In this document: positions 12,077-34,180 of the stretch, piece by piece
How positions within the stretch are numbered: position 1 is the first letter of the stretch
How the letters are laid out: each line of letters begins with the position of its first letter
Source: Glandiceps talaboti
Lineage: Eukaryota; Hemichordata; Enteropneusta; Spengelidae
DNA length: 64,000 bases
NCBI RefSeq assembly: GCF_964340395.1
Contig: NC_135556.1
Location: forward strand, 22,457,723 to 22,521,722
Direction: 5' to 3'
Made by a program: the position numbers and the translations under genes
The notes under the pieces: generated by a model
Databases searched by the model: none
What the model was told of the DNA's origin: nothing
Seen by the model: only the letters and a program-made list of their open reading frames with translations

Positions 12077-14302
12077 GAGAGCTATACAGGACCTCATATT
12101 CAGGTACTTCAATAAATGAGTGACTTACTTCTTGATAACATCATTGACAAACTGACTGACAACCTGTGCCTGCTCACTAGGTGGTCCTGGTCTGAATCTT
12201 GGTGAACACAGTGGAGGTAAGTCTACATTGGGAACTAACAAATAACAAATACATATTTGTACTTAGCAATTATGAAGCAAGTTGATAACTTGATAATTAT
12301 AAGTCTAGTGGGTTATAGTTTTTAATACTTGACCATTTAACAGCAATATTTCTATCAACCCTCCTCAGCAAACAGAAATTTTGTCACTAAATGTTATAAA
12401 TCACACACAAATTTTAAATCACCTCAAAAATTACAGTGAATATTCCATTTTTTTTCTTAATATTGTAAATTTCTGATGGCATAATCCAAGAAATCTGTAC
12501 GATGTAACAGATGAACACTTATCTACCTATGTATCCCTTCTTTGGCTCTTCTGTTCTTGGTACTGCTAATTCCTACAAGAGTGGTTAATCAGATACATCA
12601 ATTACTGAGAAATATATGTGGTGTGAATTGCTCATTTCTACAACACCATTCAAAAATCAACAGTGCAACATTTCCGCACTGCATATACTGTAAACTTGGA
12701 AATTTTTGCTAAAGACTTATTTTGAATTGCTCAGTAAGCTTGAGCAAGCCTATGTAGTGTAGTGTAGTGTAGTGTAGTGTAGTGTAGTGTAGCATGTAGT
12801 GTAGTGTAGTGTAGTGTAGTGTAGTGTAGTGTAGTGTAGCATGTAGTGTAGTGTAGTGTAGTGTAGCATGTAGTGTAGTGTAGTGTAGTGTAGTGTAGTG
12901 TAGTGTAGTGTAGTGTAGCATGTAGTGTAGTGTAGTGTAGTGTAGTGTAGTGTAGTGTAGTGTAGCATGTAGTGTAGTGTAGTGTAGTGTAGTGTAGCAT
13001 GTAGTGTAGTGTAGTGTACTGTAGTGTAGTTTAGTGTAGTGTAGTGTAGTGTAGCGTAGCATAGTGCAGTGTAGTGTGTTAGACTTACAATTTATATAAA
13101 TCAATTTTCAATTTTGACCAAGGAATAAATAGAGGTATATTAAACTTACAGCTTTTATACCACAAACAACTGTAGTATTTCCTAGTTTCACAAGAGCTGA
13201 ACCCTGTGCAGTTCCTATAGAGCCTGGTATGGAGAGATAAATACAGAACAACTATGAAGACTGTGCAATGGAAGCAATACTGTTACCTACACATCACAGA
13301 CAAATCTACTTTCATGGTATGGTTAGCATTCTGTAACATGTCAATTGCCAGCAACAACAGATTTGTAAAGAATTATGTTTTAATTAAAGTAACAAGAGTT
13401 TTATTATTTGGAAGACATTTACTTCTGGCTCTATTAAATTTGCCATTGATCAATTCATTGTTTTCAGGCTTTGAAAGAACAGACAATGAATGCTGAATGA
13501 TACTTTCAAGGTGATGCCCTGCAAGATATGTGGCAATAGTAGTCAACAACATTATAAATATAGGAACTATAAATCAAGAAGATCTAACCAACACTGAAGC
13601 ATCTCTGTGTCAAAAAAATCATAACATTTTACAACATACATGTATGATTACCAAAAGAATGAGCCACTCTGGGTGTTATTGTTATTGTATTTACATACCT
13701 ATGTTTAAAATTGTACTCCTAATTTCACCAAGTTCTCTTCCATCTGGACGAACATCTTCTTTCTGCAATGAATAAATATGTGATGAGATGAGACACTCTT
13801 ATAATTTATGAAACTAATAACAATCTCTCTGGAAATTTGTCGTCATTTCTTCTCGTCCATGTTCTTCAATAGTCATATACACAACTTACAAGACAATGTA
13901 GTAAATGTTCCCACCATCAACTCGTGATCAATAGAACTATGAACAGGTCTTTGACTAGTTCGCTGCTGCTTGCAGACGCAGCAAGTCGGGACTCGATTCA
14001 GACAATGTCCCTCGCCTTCCTTCGCCTGAGAGCTGGCCGAACACAGTTGCAAACTGGACTGTACAGTGTACATACTAAATACTTGGAGTAGTTATACTGT
14101 ACATAATATGATCATGAGCCTAAAAAGTTTGCTACTCACCAAAAATTGTCGATAATACTCCACGGGCTGCGCTGTCCTGCAATGTACAATAAAATACAAA
14201 TTAACCGTTAACGCGTATAAATACAACATCAATTACAATAGTATAGGGATATAAACATTCGTAAACTAAAACACACGTGTCTTACTTGAAATCAGTCGCC
14301 AT
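6715..14302 (-). CDS. EXOSC8: Exosome complex component RRP43 (EXOSC8), complete, 11 coding exons
   Basis: This is a non-catalytic RNase PH-like subunit of the six-member ring of the RNA exosome, which guides RNA into 3'-to-5' decay and processing in nucleus and cytoplasm. Exons, 5' to 3' on the minus strand: 14286-14302, 14140-14176, 13699-13762, 13150-13223, 12527-12572, 12129-12234, 11247-11292, 10048-10144, 8696-8816, 8299-8405, 6715-6845. All have GT-AG borders and consistent phases, giving 281 aa (human 276). Landmarks: [14 protein letters not shown] near the start, RPDGRELGE at residues 23-31, [36 protein letters not shown] from residue 80, [27 protein letters not shown], and a C-terminal helix ending SKMDM. 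The start is set by ATG 14302 with the MATDFK match. Introns hold three large tandem repeats. It lies head-to-head with ALG5, 178 bp apart between start codons. Confidence 0.96.
6976..7572. repeat. 55 bp minisatellite, about 11 copies, EXOSC8 last intron
   Basis: The unit contains CACATGCAAATCTTCACCC and GATGTCAAACAGGACATATC. ATGCAAAT recurs at 6978, 7033, 7088, 7143, 7198, 7253, 7308, 7363, 7418, 7473 and 7528, exactly 55 bases apart. Copies are highly similar, with a few substitutions in the later ones, so the array is young or homogenised. It lies in the intron between EXOSC8 exons 10 and 11. Each unit contains ATGCAAAT, the consensus POU octamer. Confidence 0.97.
9040..9780. repeat. Dispersed AGGTCA-rich repeat, copy in EXOSC8 intron 8
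   Basis: It contains repeated blocks of the form TTTGACCTTGAAGATGAAGG and GAAGGTCAAGGTCA. The tail includes GGACGGACGGAATCCC and GGCCCGACCTCCGGACATTG. Similar sequence appears, in one orientation or the other, at about 11580-11960, 20080-20650, 24400-25200 and 56110-56510. It looks like an old non-autonomous interspersed repeat. The class cannot be fixed without consensus building. Confidence 0.6.
10165..10790. repeat. 37 bp minisatellite, about 17 copies, EXOSC8 intron 7
   Basis: The unit reads GGTGGACCTGTTATTATGGG followed by GGCCATATATGGTTACA. Because 37 is not a multiple of three, long open frames appear in all plus-strand phases (10234-10793), but these are repeat artefacts. The array contains a run of 26 G at 10694-10719 and a shorter one near 10752. 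It ends about 20 bases from the acceptor of EXOSC8 exon 8 (10144), so it occupies the place where the branch point and polypyrimidine tract of that intron would normally lie. Confidence 0.97.
11580..11960. repeat. Dispersed AGGTCA-rich repeat, second copy in EXOSC8
   Basis: It shares the block TTTGTGCCAAATTTGAAAGA and TTGGTCAAATTTGCATGTTG with the copies at about 20100-20300 and 56200-56310, read on the opposite strand. It also has the AAGGTCAAAGTCAAAGTC motif. It lies in the intron between EXOSC8 exons 6 and 7. Confidence 0.55.
12004..12072. repeat. Microsatellite (GCAC)n(CA)n
   Basis: A GCAC tetramer run passes into a CA run. It lies about 57 bases downstream of the donor of EXOSC8 exon 6 on the minus strand. 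Confidence 0.95.
12755..13076. repeat. TAGTG pentamer array with interspersed TAGCATG variants, EXOSC8 intron 4
   Basis: This is about 320 bp of the TAGTG pentamer. It is interrupted by a 7-base variant TAGCATG whose GCATG cores lie at 12792, 12839, 12866, 12918, 12965 and 12997. Spacings are 47, 27, 52, 47 and 32, all equal to 5n+2. The first and fourth spacings are equal, suggesting higher-order duplication. The minus-strand open frames here (LHYTT repeats) are artefacts. Confidence 0.95.
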
Positions 14303-14480
14303 TTTTAGAGGTCAATAGTGCTAATGACACAACGAAATGTTTGATTGGCTAGTTTATCGAGTGGCTAACTTGGGAACGAATCAACTACAACGTTGTAAAA
14401 TGTAAAGTTATTGAATTAAGTTATTGTTCTCCCCTGCGCAAGCGCTCTGTATTTCCCTTCAAATCGCTTCCGGTTTCAAG
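14303..14480. promoter_or_regulatory. Bidirectional promoter between EXOSC8 and ALG5
   Basis: Only 178 bp separate the divergent start codons, so both core promoters and both 5' UTRs must fit here. Motifs seen: inverted CCAAT box ATTGG (14344-14348), an NRF1-like palindrome TGCGCAAGCGCT (14435-14446, one base off consensus), and an ETS site CTTCCGG (14467-14473, CCGGAAG on the minus strand). Both start codons sit in YY1-like contexts: AAAATGGCGAC for EXOSC8 and AAGATGG for ALG5. No TATA box was seen. This set is typical of housekeeping bidirectional promoters. Function is inferred from layout and motifs. Confidence 0.8.
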
Positions 14481-24320
<9,840 letters not shown>

Positions 24321-24399
24321 AATCTATATAATGGTACAAAATCTGAAATATTTTCGGTAAGCTTTTAGAGAAAAATTTAGAGAAAGGAAGTTTAAATGT

Positions 24400-25200
24400 A
24401 TAGTGCCCCCTGGGTATGCACTGTGCACCAATGGTAGCAGCCATATATCTGACACCATGACTCATTTTCAACCAAACCTGGCACAAATGTTAAACATTAC
24501 TGAGTGCATGTGCAAGTCACCTAATTTTTTACCTTGACCTTTATGACAGGAAGGTGACCTTATTTATCGTGGCATCCTTCAAGTGCTTTCCCCACATTAT
24601 CAAGAGTAGACTTTCTTAATGAGACCTTGACCTTGACCAACATTGTCAGGGTCAAATAGCCGAAATTTGTCTTTCTACCATAACAAGAGTTAAATACACA
24701 GACTCCATTTAAGTGTCTACACCCATGTCATCAAAAGTAAGTTTTCTGTTTATACCTTGACCTTTAACCTTGATGTCTGTCTTTGGGGTAAATAGCAAAA
24801 TCCGCAATAATTTATCATGTTTTGTATTAAGAGACACCATTCACATGTCAATATCTATGTTTGTCAAAGTAAGCTTCCAAACCGGAAACTAAGTGTTGAC
24901 CTTGACCTTTGTGTTCAAGGTCAAATAGAAAATTCTTCAATAACTTTGGAAGTTTGGTAACTAGAGATACCATTCAAATGTATCATCTTCAAGGTAGGTC
25001 AAATTCCAATTTGCTCAATATCTTTAAATTTGCTCAATAACTTTGAAAATTGTGTTAAAAGATCCAATTTAAATTGTCTAAACTAATATTATGAGAGGTA
25101 ACCTTTCTTACAAGATACTAGTAATAGGACCATATTTTAGACATAATTAACAGCACAGTACATGTTGTGTTGGGGGCTATGTCTTTGAACACAGAAGACT
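24400..25200. repeat. TGACCTTGACC-rich dispersed repeat downstream of ALG5
   Basis: Imperfect sub-repeats of about 110-130 bp combine ACCTTGACCTTTATGAC-like sequence with CATTCAAATGTCT-like sequence. Several TGACCTTGACC elements (AGGTCA half-sites on the minus strand) occur here. This is the largest copy of the family in the window. No coding capacity was seen. Confidence 0.6.
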
Positions 25201-25752
25201 TGTTGTAACTGAACTTATCTATTAAAAAGGAGTCTAATACCAAGATTCTGAATTTAAGATTACAGAGAAAGACAGCCAGCAATGTTTCTACCTACTTTCT
25301 ACCTTGTAGTCTTTTCTCTGCACAGTGACATCTGTATAATAACCCTTGTGTGTTGTTTCTCGTCTCTACAGATATCAGGGGTCAAAAGGTCACCACTGCA
25401 GGCTTTGAGAAGTCACCAGATAGATGTAAAGTCTTCAAGCAATGTTGCAGTAAAAGATACTCAATATTTTTCTTTCAAAGGATTTTTTTTTCACAAATGT
25501 CAAAAATCTTGTTTGCTTCAGTATTTTACAGTATTTTCACAAATTTGAGAATAATGTACAAAAAGATTTATGTTTATTTGATTTTCAAGTGGAAAAGTCC
25601 ATTTTGATTACATTTCATCTTGGCTGAATCTAAAAAAATGTACAAGGTCATTATAAACACAAAGAATTTTTAGAGGGTAACGAATATTCCATTGAAAATA
25701 CTAAATTCTAAATGCTGATATTCGCAAGGCATGAACAGAAAGTTTTTGAAAT

Positions 25753-26983
25753 TTAAAGAGGCACAAACTGAGTTTTTTGGGTGCTATTTTTGCTGCATTC
25801 ACAGTATTGTACTGTATACCGGAAGCATATTTATCCATTGCTTTCACAAATCTGGTATTAAGATATAACTTATAAATAATCCAATGATGTAATTTATCAT
25901 AGATACTAAAAATTGTTGAGGAAATCTGTACTCATCATGAACTGTTCTAACAATGTCAGAAGACAATTGTAATGTGATAGAAGACATGCATCATTATACT
26001 AGAATAGTTTTAATCACTCTTGTGAGGCACAATCTGACAACAGATGTCACTCATGCTATAGGCATGGTAAAATGTGTGTGATGAATGACTTAAAGTCAAA
26101 AACCGCTGAGCCAATTTCAGTGAAACTTGGTGGTGATGTTACTTTGGGATTCTAATTGGGAAATTCTACAAATGAAAATGATCATACCTCAGATGTATGA
26201 TTTGTGTCAAAAAATGTCTTTTTGGTAAAAAAAAGTGTAAACTCAAAATCTACCTAGCCGATTGATCTGAAATTTAATGGGGATGTTCTTGAGGATGTGT
26301 AAGTAAAGGTCTGTTCATGACATGTTGATATGCAAACTAGGTCTAAAAATGTGTCTGTTTGGTCAAAAATCTTTAATTCCAAAACAGTCAGTAGATTTGG
26401 CTGAAATTTAGTTTTGATGTTTTTAGATGTGTGTAGATGAACAATTGGTTGTGACATTTAGTACAATCCCATCAGTGGTATGCAAATTAGGTCTAAACAT
26501 TAAATATTGGTCAAAAAACTTTTATCTCAAAAAGTATTTGGTGGATTTGGCTGAAGGTTTGTGGGGATGTTTTTAGAATTGTTATTCTGCAGATTTTGTT
26601 CAAGACATATTGACACAACTGGCCCTAGCAACCCTGACCGTACCCTTAACAACAGCCAAATGCCAGTATATTTTGCGAAGATAACATTATTGAATAGGCA
26701 AGTGCATAAACATTCAAAAATGTATGCAAATATGCCTAGCAACATGACCACACCCATAGCAACAGTGACATGACGATCTTGTATATTGCATAATTATGAC
26801 GGGTTAGGCAAGTGGATACACTTTCACAAAATTGACATAGACATCCAGCAACAAAGATACTGTCCATAGTAATAGTAAAATGATGGTGTATATTGCACAG
26901 ATAACAGTGTACTACAACGTCATTGGTGCTATTTTTATTTCATGTGAATAAAAAGCTTGTAAACTCAGCTTGTGCCACTTTAA
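25753..26983. mobile_element. Non-autonomous element with terminal inverted repeats, 1.23 kb
   Basis: The left end (25753-25775) and right end (26961-26983) are inverted repeats matching at 21 of 23 positions. The outer part reads TTAAAG(A/T)GGCACAA, then CTGAGTTT. Both ends are bounded by TTAA. The interior holds four loosely repeated blocks, starting near 26100, 26240, 26375 and 26525, each with a variant of TTTGGCTGAAATTT. No transposase frame was seen. The TTAA borders recall piggyBac-type targets, but that class is only a guess. Confidence 0.65.
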
Positions 26984-29704
26984 GTCAGAATTACACATTT
27001 TTTTTATTAGTGTAATAAATGAGCTTTGTTTCTATTTTTGTTGTCACTCTCTAAAAGTCATGTATGTAGTAAACAATTGAAGAAGTACTAAACCATGAAA
27101 TATGTATATTTTTTTGAATATTTTAATATAATTTTTGGCCATATTTCGTATCCAGAATGAATTCTTTAAAAAGCAAGGAAATTTTCAATGAATACTAAGA
27201 ATTTAGCTCAGCACAATAATACTGCCTGTGTTATTGTCTCTGTTGAATAGGAAAATGCAATCTGTAGTTAAAAAATTATACATCAACTGCAGAGAGAGGT
27301 AAGGACTGTACAAACTGTGAAAAACCACTGGTGTGTTTGCTTATGCATGGTAAGCAGGTATGAGACAAGTTTCAAACTTCAGGCTACAGGAAATGTTTCA
27401 TATACAACCAATTTTGAATGAAAAGCAAAATCTTTAGTAAAATCTGGAGTTGTTTTAAAGTTGGAGTTGATTTAAGTCATATAAAACAAGAGATAACTGA
27501 CTGTACCATATTCTTTATATCATGTTAAATGTCAACTCTGTCCAAAAATTGAGATCAGCATAATTGTAATTTTACAAGTCATAAAACAAATTATACTAGT
27601 TATACAATGATTGTATGTATTTATTAAATCTAGATATTTGCATATCATGAATATTCATGAATCCATGTATATTCATAGCATATTGCTATGGAATGAGCAC
27701 CCTTACTCATAGTCTGTAAGATACAGGCATTTGTGCCACACTATCAGCCAGCACTCATTGTCTCTACTATTCTATGACTAGATCAAAGAATTTAGGCCAC
27801 TCCTTGAACTTGTGATTAGAAGTTCAAACAGAGGTCATTATGTAGATTAAAAATCAAATAGACAGAATAGTTTCTGCTTCAGATGTTAAGAACGATTGAC
27901 GTTATGGTAATACTTGTTAGTTGTTTGTACTTGATAAAATAACAGACTTTGGCCCAGAAACTTATGTTTACTATTGAGGTCAGATTAGGTGGTTGGTCTC
28001 ATAAATCAGCATTGAAAGGCTGACATCATGGTCAGTTTGACACCTATTAGAATATAACGATATTTGATTGGCTGCAACCTAGTCTGTTTGCTGATGTGGG
28101 AAATTGGGTACATTAGTACAGTCATGGTTATGACATATCTTACATGTCTAGCTTACTCAGCTCAATGCATGCAATGGATGATGATAATACAGAGAATCAT
28201 TCAAACATCTTACAACAAACAAGTGAAATATATTCAATTTAACTGCCTTATCAACAATTATTTCCATTAAACAGACAATTTTCGTACCTTCTAGAATTTT
28301 ACAGATTATTGATCTTTCAATGTTGAAATCAGGAAGATATTAGTACAAGAATGTCAATCAGTGCAATTAAAGTAATTACATGTATACTTACACAAAATGG
28401 CTGCCAAGATGTTCGGCACTAATGGCAAGTCTAAAAAGAGGATTCTTTGAAGTATTTTTTTAATTATCAGCTTTGATTATAAAAGCTACAGTGATTTAAT
28501 GGTTGTGGGTCTTGTTTTCTTTGAATACTATGGCTATCTTATACTGAAAGGAAGTGCATCAGTTTATTCTTTTGATAATTTTACTGAGAGGAGAAAATGC
28601 ATTTCTATGAACATCCCTCATATTCCCGCAGAAGAAGTTTTCTTTGCTTGTCAGTGTGATTGAACTGAACGTGCATAGATGTCAGCTATTGTATTTCCAT
28701 CTTAAAGTACCGTATCTGTTTTACTGTGAGAGCAGTACTTCATTTCTTTAATTTAACATCATGTCAAAGTTACAGAGGGTCCATTATGTGTCTTTGAGAA
28801 TTTGATAGATGTTATTGGGTTATCACTCTCTGTTTTGTAGAGTATTAACTCAGTGTCTGTTAGCAAGGTTTCCGTGTGTTCTGTGACCACTGAGAAGGTG
28901 ATTCACGTTGAGTAATCATACAAGTACAAACACAACGTGATTTCAATGTTTATAGAAGAGTACAACAAGAATAACCTAATGTACATCTATGAATACCGAG
29001 ACTTGACAGAATGACATTATGTCAGAATTATCAGCAAGTCTCTAAAACAAATAGAAATTTTGATATTGAGAATTTCTTTTTCCATAAAAATAATTATGGG
29101 TTGCCAATTTGGTAATGAAATAGATTGCATAAGCATATTGTTGTTACATCTATTTTTGATAATTTTCTTAGCAACTCTTACTTTATATCAGAAAATTGTG
29201 TAAACTTCCTTGTGCTAATTACATTGAAAACTAGTGTTATTTTATTCATATTTCTTACAAAAAACTTCTAAAGAGGAATAATGAAAGAATATTCCAGATG
29301 GGAAATCGAACAATTTAGACATAAGATTCATGAATATGATTCTCCTGCTAAAGCCTATTTTAAAAAATTGGTTCTGATTACGGTCAATTTTAGAATAGGT
29401 GGGGTAGGTAGATTTTTTATTTTATACTTTTTTTTCATGTCTGAGCGTCTAGTTCAGGTTTTCCGATGTTTTCCAAATGGTCACTGTGTTATTATTTCTT
29501 CCTATCAGATGTACAGCCACTACAGATTGGAAGAACAGTTTTTCTGCATCCATTATTTCTTGTGAGACTTCATAATTTTTGTGAGTTTATTAATTTTTCT
29601 TGAATATGTAAAAGAAGTTTAGGGTTGGCAGTGAAAAACTAGGAGGGGTTGGGTAACCAGAACCAAACAATTATTTTTTTTTAGTCCTAACCTTGTGTAT
29701 GGTA

Positions 29705-30478
29705 TTAAAGGGGCACAAAGTAAGTTTATAAACCATGTGAAAATAATACATAACACCTTTATGCATGTCTTAAATGGCATTTAAAACATCGTCTAGGGTT
29801 GTTAACGTGGTTGATAGAACTTTCCTCAACATTTTAGTACATGTATATGGATAACACGTTGTCATAGAGACGGTTCTGTAATATGCCTGGATACCAAGTT
29901 TGAATTCTTGAAAAAAAAATGTGAATCACAGAATCAACATCACTAAACTCAGAATTTCATCTCATAAGTTACCCTTTTTGGCAGTTAGATACATAAATAT
30001 ATTCCTCCTGAAAAAAAGAATGTGTGGCTGCTGGCAATGAATCCCATACAGTTCTAGAATGGCAAAATAAGTAAGTAATGCTACAATCATGTTTTTAAAT
30101 AAAAATTTTTAAGTATGATGCAAATATTCAAAACTTGTAATAAACTATTATTAAGCACCTGTGATGGGTTGATTGCCAACAGTCTGGGAAACGTTCACAT
30201 CACCTTTTTGTTATTTTGTAAGTTGGTTATTGTTATAATATACCTCGTGTTTACTTTGCTGTGTGTGTATTAGGCCACAGTTTATGTATATTCCTAAAAT
30301 GTACTGTGCTGTTAAAAAAATATTAAGTTTTGAGTGAATAAAACAAGGTTTTAGTTGTAGCAATAACTTGATGGTTTAACTATGCATTAGTTAGTAAAAT
30401 ACTACAGTGTTATTTGAAATGCAGCAAAAACTACCCACAGCAAAACTTGTAAAGTCAGCATGTCATGTGCCCCTTTAA
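29705..30478. mobile_element. Second element of the same terminal-repeat family, 774 bp
   Basis: The left end TTAAAGGGGCACA (29705-29717) is exactly complementary to the right end TGTGCCCCTTTAA (30466-30478). The right end continues inward with sequence like the right end of the 25753-26983 element (CTGA-C/G-TTTACAAG), after an insertion of about seven bases. TTAA lies at both borders. No coding capacity. Internal sequence differs from the first element. Confidence 0.6.
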
Positions 30479-30905
30479 ATAAGCAATAAAGTGCAATAGG
30501 AAAGCTACTATCTTTTAGTGTATAAGTCAACTTCTGATTTCAATGATTTTATGATTTAAGACTGTGGTATTGGAAGTGGTGATGTTATCACTTACTAACA
30601 TAATACAAATAATGAAATGTTTTCTTCAAATTACATGTAGTAGTGTAATTTCTGTAATTCACAGCACTCTCGACATATACTTATGCAGGCCAACAAACTT
30701 TTTATAAAAAATCATGATGCTATGATGTCAAATGACAATAAAAATCTAAACAACTTAATTAAAATGGATTTGTCTTTTGTGCATCTGATTTAGTCTCTCT
30801 GTGTCTCATCCTCTCTGTATCTCTCTCTTTCTCCCTCTCTCTGTTTGTCTCTCTCTCAGTCATATTTTCTGTCCTAATTCTCGATATTTTCTTTTATTTT
30901 TCTTT

Positions 30906-30943
30906 CTGACGTGAGTGAATGTGTGTGTGTGTGTGTGTGTGTG
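30906..30943. repeat. Short (GT)n microsatellite after CT-rich tract
   Basis: A CT-rich, TCTC-dominated tract at about 30795-30858 precedes a GT run of roughly 24 bases. Confidence 0.8.
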
Positions 30944-32577
30944 GATTTAGTGATTTCTTGTCGATTTTGCTACCGGTCTTGGCACTTGTGCAAAGAAATA
31001 CATATATATGGTGAATATCATTTCTTAAATATTAATTATTATGAAGAAATACCTATGGAATAGTGATATCTTTATCCAGTATTTGCACAAATTGTACAAC
31101 ACTCTTTGCTGCTAGCTTGTAAGAATATCTCCATATGTGTGATATGGTTCGTTTACCATGGAATTGTTCAAATGTTAAAGTATCCCATGCCCATCCCATG
31201 TCGTCTGCCAGCACCCCCATCTGAATCTAAAATCTAATCTGAAAAAGGAATTAGGAATATAAGCTTTGGAAAAGGGAAAAGACGAGATCAATATGTCGAA
31301 ATGTGTTTGAGTGCCTACCCCTGGAGACGTACAGGACCCAGGGTAGTGTATATTGAGTTTTAGAGACGTTAACTTAGTGTGTGTGTCAGGGGATAGAAAC
31401 GACACACCATCAAATACACTTTACATCATTTACCAAATACAAAGTAGACACTTTGGAAGCAATGATTGTGTGATGTCTTTATTGGAATCCTTGTGGCCAT
31501 TCTCACAACTTGATAGCTCGTCTAATCCAAACTGTACGCTCATCCTGTATAGGTTCTATACTACACAATGTTGCTTTATTACAGTACTATAAGTCTATAC
31601 TCCTTTGCCTGGTATATCTTTAGAGATATTTGGAATTGCTAAAGAGTTGTAACTTTCATATATTATATAAGAACTTAAACGTTAATGGTTGTTGTCGTAT
31701 TCAAGGATATGGTAAACATAAACATTACATTTTCAAAATTTTTTTCACTATTAGAATATGTTGCCTATTCAAAATCATATTCGACTGTTTTTAATGGACA
31801 TTATAAAATATGATTTGTGTTATTGCTATACGTTTTCCAGATCTTTGCATGTTACGGAATTAATCAGAATTATTATACCTACTCAGAAAGTGCATGCAGT
31901 AGATACGTGCTTAAATTGCATAATTAATAAAGTGCATTATCACCGTTTATCAATCTTCGATTTGACCATGAACTACGGTCATGAATTTCGATCACTCACA
32001 AGAGTAATAATCTTCAGTAGATATTTCCCTAGGGTAGAAGTATATAAATCATAATGGCAGGTATCGTAATTTTTGGCAAGAGTGTAATTAATTGTTTGAC
32101 ACGTGCATCAAGGTTTAGCATCACATCAAGGTCATGTGATTCGATTCTGACCAATGACAGCTTGTGCAAGAATGTCGAGGTGTAATAACATCAAATCAAG
32201 GGTCATGTGCAACCTTATATTCACCATAGATACTGCATACATAATTTCCTATCTCGGATATACGTGTTCGTAAAACCATGGACGTTGTTCTCTCTCCAAA
32301 GTCTATGATGACACAGTCTTTGTGCATTCTCACAAGCCAGGTCACATTTTCCGTTGACGCAACAAAAATTGTACGCGTTTGCTACCGTAAAGAGGTTTAA
32401 AGAGGCCAGTGGTTTACCACGATGTGCAGTTTATGAATATTCTTCAAGTTAATAAACTTGATTATGGAAATGTTTTTATCAAAGTTATAATTTTATATAA
32501 ATTATAGCAAGGGTTGAGAAAGAATTTGGTGTTGTTTGTTTATACTCGACACTCTGCTATGTTCAAAGTCCACTAAT

Positions 32578-32770
32578 TATGGTCAAAAACGTATATCTTG
32601 AAAAATACTAAGTGATGGGCTAAACGTTTCGTGGGAATGTCACCAGAAGTGTACTACTTCAGCAGATGTTGTATAACTTTAATAGAAGACAAACTGCCAC
32701 AACTGGCCCGAGCGGCCATAACCACGCCCTTAGCAACAGCTAAATGCTAGTGTGCATTGAAACGATAACT
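32578..32770. mobile_element. Fragment of the 25753-26983 repeat family
   Basis: CACAACTGGCCCGAGC, CACGCCCTTAGCAACAGC and TAAATGCTAGTGTGCATTG align with CACAACTGGCCCTAGC, TACCCTTAACAACAGC and CAAATGCCAGTATATTTTG at 26611-26675. The upstream GGTCAAAAACG...GGGAATGT stretch also matches. A weaker fragment of the same family lies near 56680-56780. Confidence 0.55.
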
Positions 32771-32954
32771 AACATTATTTTGCCTATGATTTCAAGTGTC
32801 TCCATGCTATGTTTGTCTGTGCCTTTCGGTAATTGCTAGCGGGAGGGCCAGTCGAAATCAGGTCCCTCTGCATAAAATGTGAACACCCCTCCGATTCCAT
32901 CATGCTTAAAAATGGCCACCCCCACCCCCCAATTTCCTTTCTCTAAAACATGAC

Positions 32955-33124
<170 letters not shown>

Positions 33125-34138
33125 CCTATGACCTGGGGGATGAAGAGGTGTTTACTCAAACACTGGGGAGTAAAAAAGGGGAGGGCCTACTCAAAATTTT
33201 GCTAAACACATTATAAATACTAAATACGCGTTGAAAACAAAGAATATGGTAATATATTATAGCTAACTTTTCATTGCACAGATACTAGTACATGTATGTT
33301 ACATGAAATGAATATATAAGGCTGCTTTCACAAAAACTTGTTAAGGGGGGGGGGGGTTTGGGGGGGGCTTGAAAATATATGGATAGTGTGTGTGTGTGTG
33401 CGTGGGGGAGGGGGTACCTGAAAAAATGTTATGGGTTACCTGAAAATAAATTGACATCATGACTTTTCAAACATGGGAAAATAAGCTTTTAAAATGCTGG
33501 TCTTCCTTTTTCAACAACAACAATACTGTAATTTTTCATAATGATAAAGTCGTATTAAATTTTATGGCATGCAACTACATACATTGAGAATTTTTCTCAG
33601 TGTTAGCGTTCTAAAATTTAAATTGTGATCAGGAGAGGGTATTGTTATCACCTTGACATGTTAAATAACACCAGATAACTCTCTTTTAGTTTCAGTCCTT
33701 GAATTTAAAGGTTTATTAGGGCGTGAGGGGACCCCTCCCCCTGTACCTACCCTCACACTGCTCCCTTTTATTTGATTCAAATTTTACGTGGTATTATTAC
33801 TACCATGACATGTTAAAATATCACCAGAAAGCATTCTTTTAGTCCTTGAATTTAAAAAATCTCCAGGGACGGGGGGGGGGGCGAACCTCCTTCCCGTACC
33901 CACCCCCACCTGACTTCCTCAAACTTCGATTCAACTTTAAACCGCCTAATTTCCATATTTACTAGCTAGTTTTGAAATAAAAGCTACACCCATCATGTTA
34001 TGAGGAAATTCGATTTCAAAAATATTAGTTCTGTGCATATGTAATAATGTATGTGTGTGCGTCTCGCTCTCAATACAACACTCAACCTCAATTTGTGTAA
34101 TGTTTGTAGAACGCCATTAACAGTTATGACTGTAAAAT

Positions 34139-34180
34139 GGTGGTGGTGGTGGTGGTGGTGGTGGTGGTGGTGGTGGTGGT
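34139..34180. repeat. (GGT)n trinucleotide repeat
   Basis: About 14 GGT units, followed by G-rich sequence. The minus-strand frame encodes poly-His but has no exon context. Confidence 0.95.

Noticed and set aside
12709-13104. Minus-strand 131-codon frame of LHYTT repeats
   Set aside because: It is the TAGTG pentamer array within an intron, with no splice signals or unique sequence.
25282-25607. Plus-strand frames after a CTCTACAG acceptor-like site downstream of ALG5
   Set aside because: ALG5 already ends with a complete C-terminus at 24320, and the segment encodes no recognisable domain.
29281-29565. 94-codon plus-strand frame as a candidate exon
   Set aside because: Low-complexity Phe-rich translation with no motif, beside repeat sequence and without convincing splice sites.
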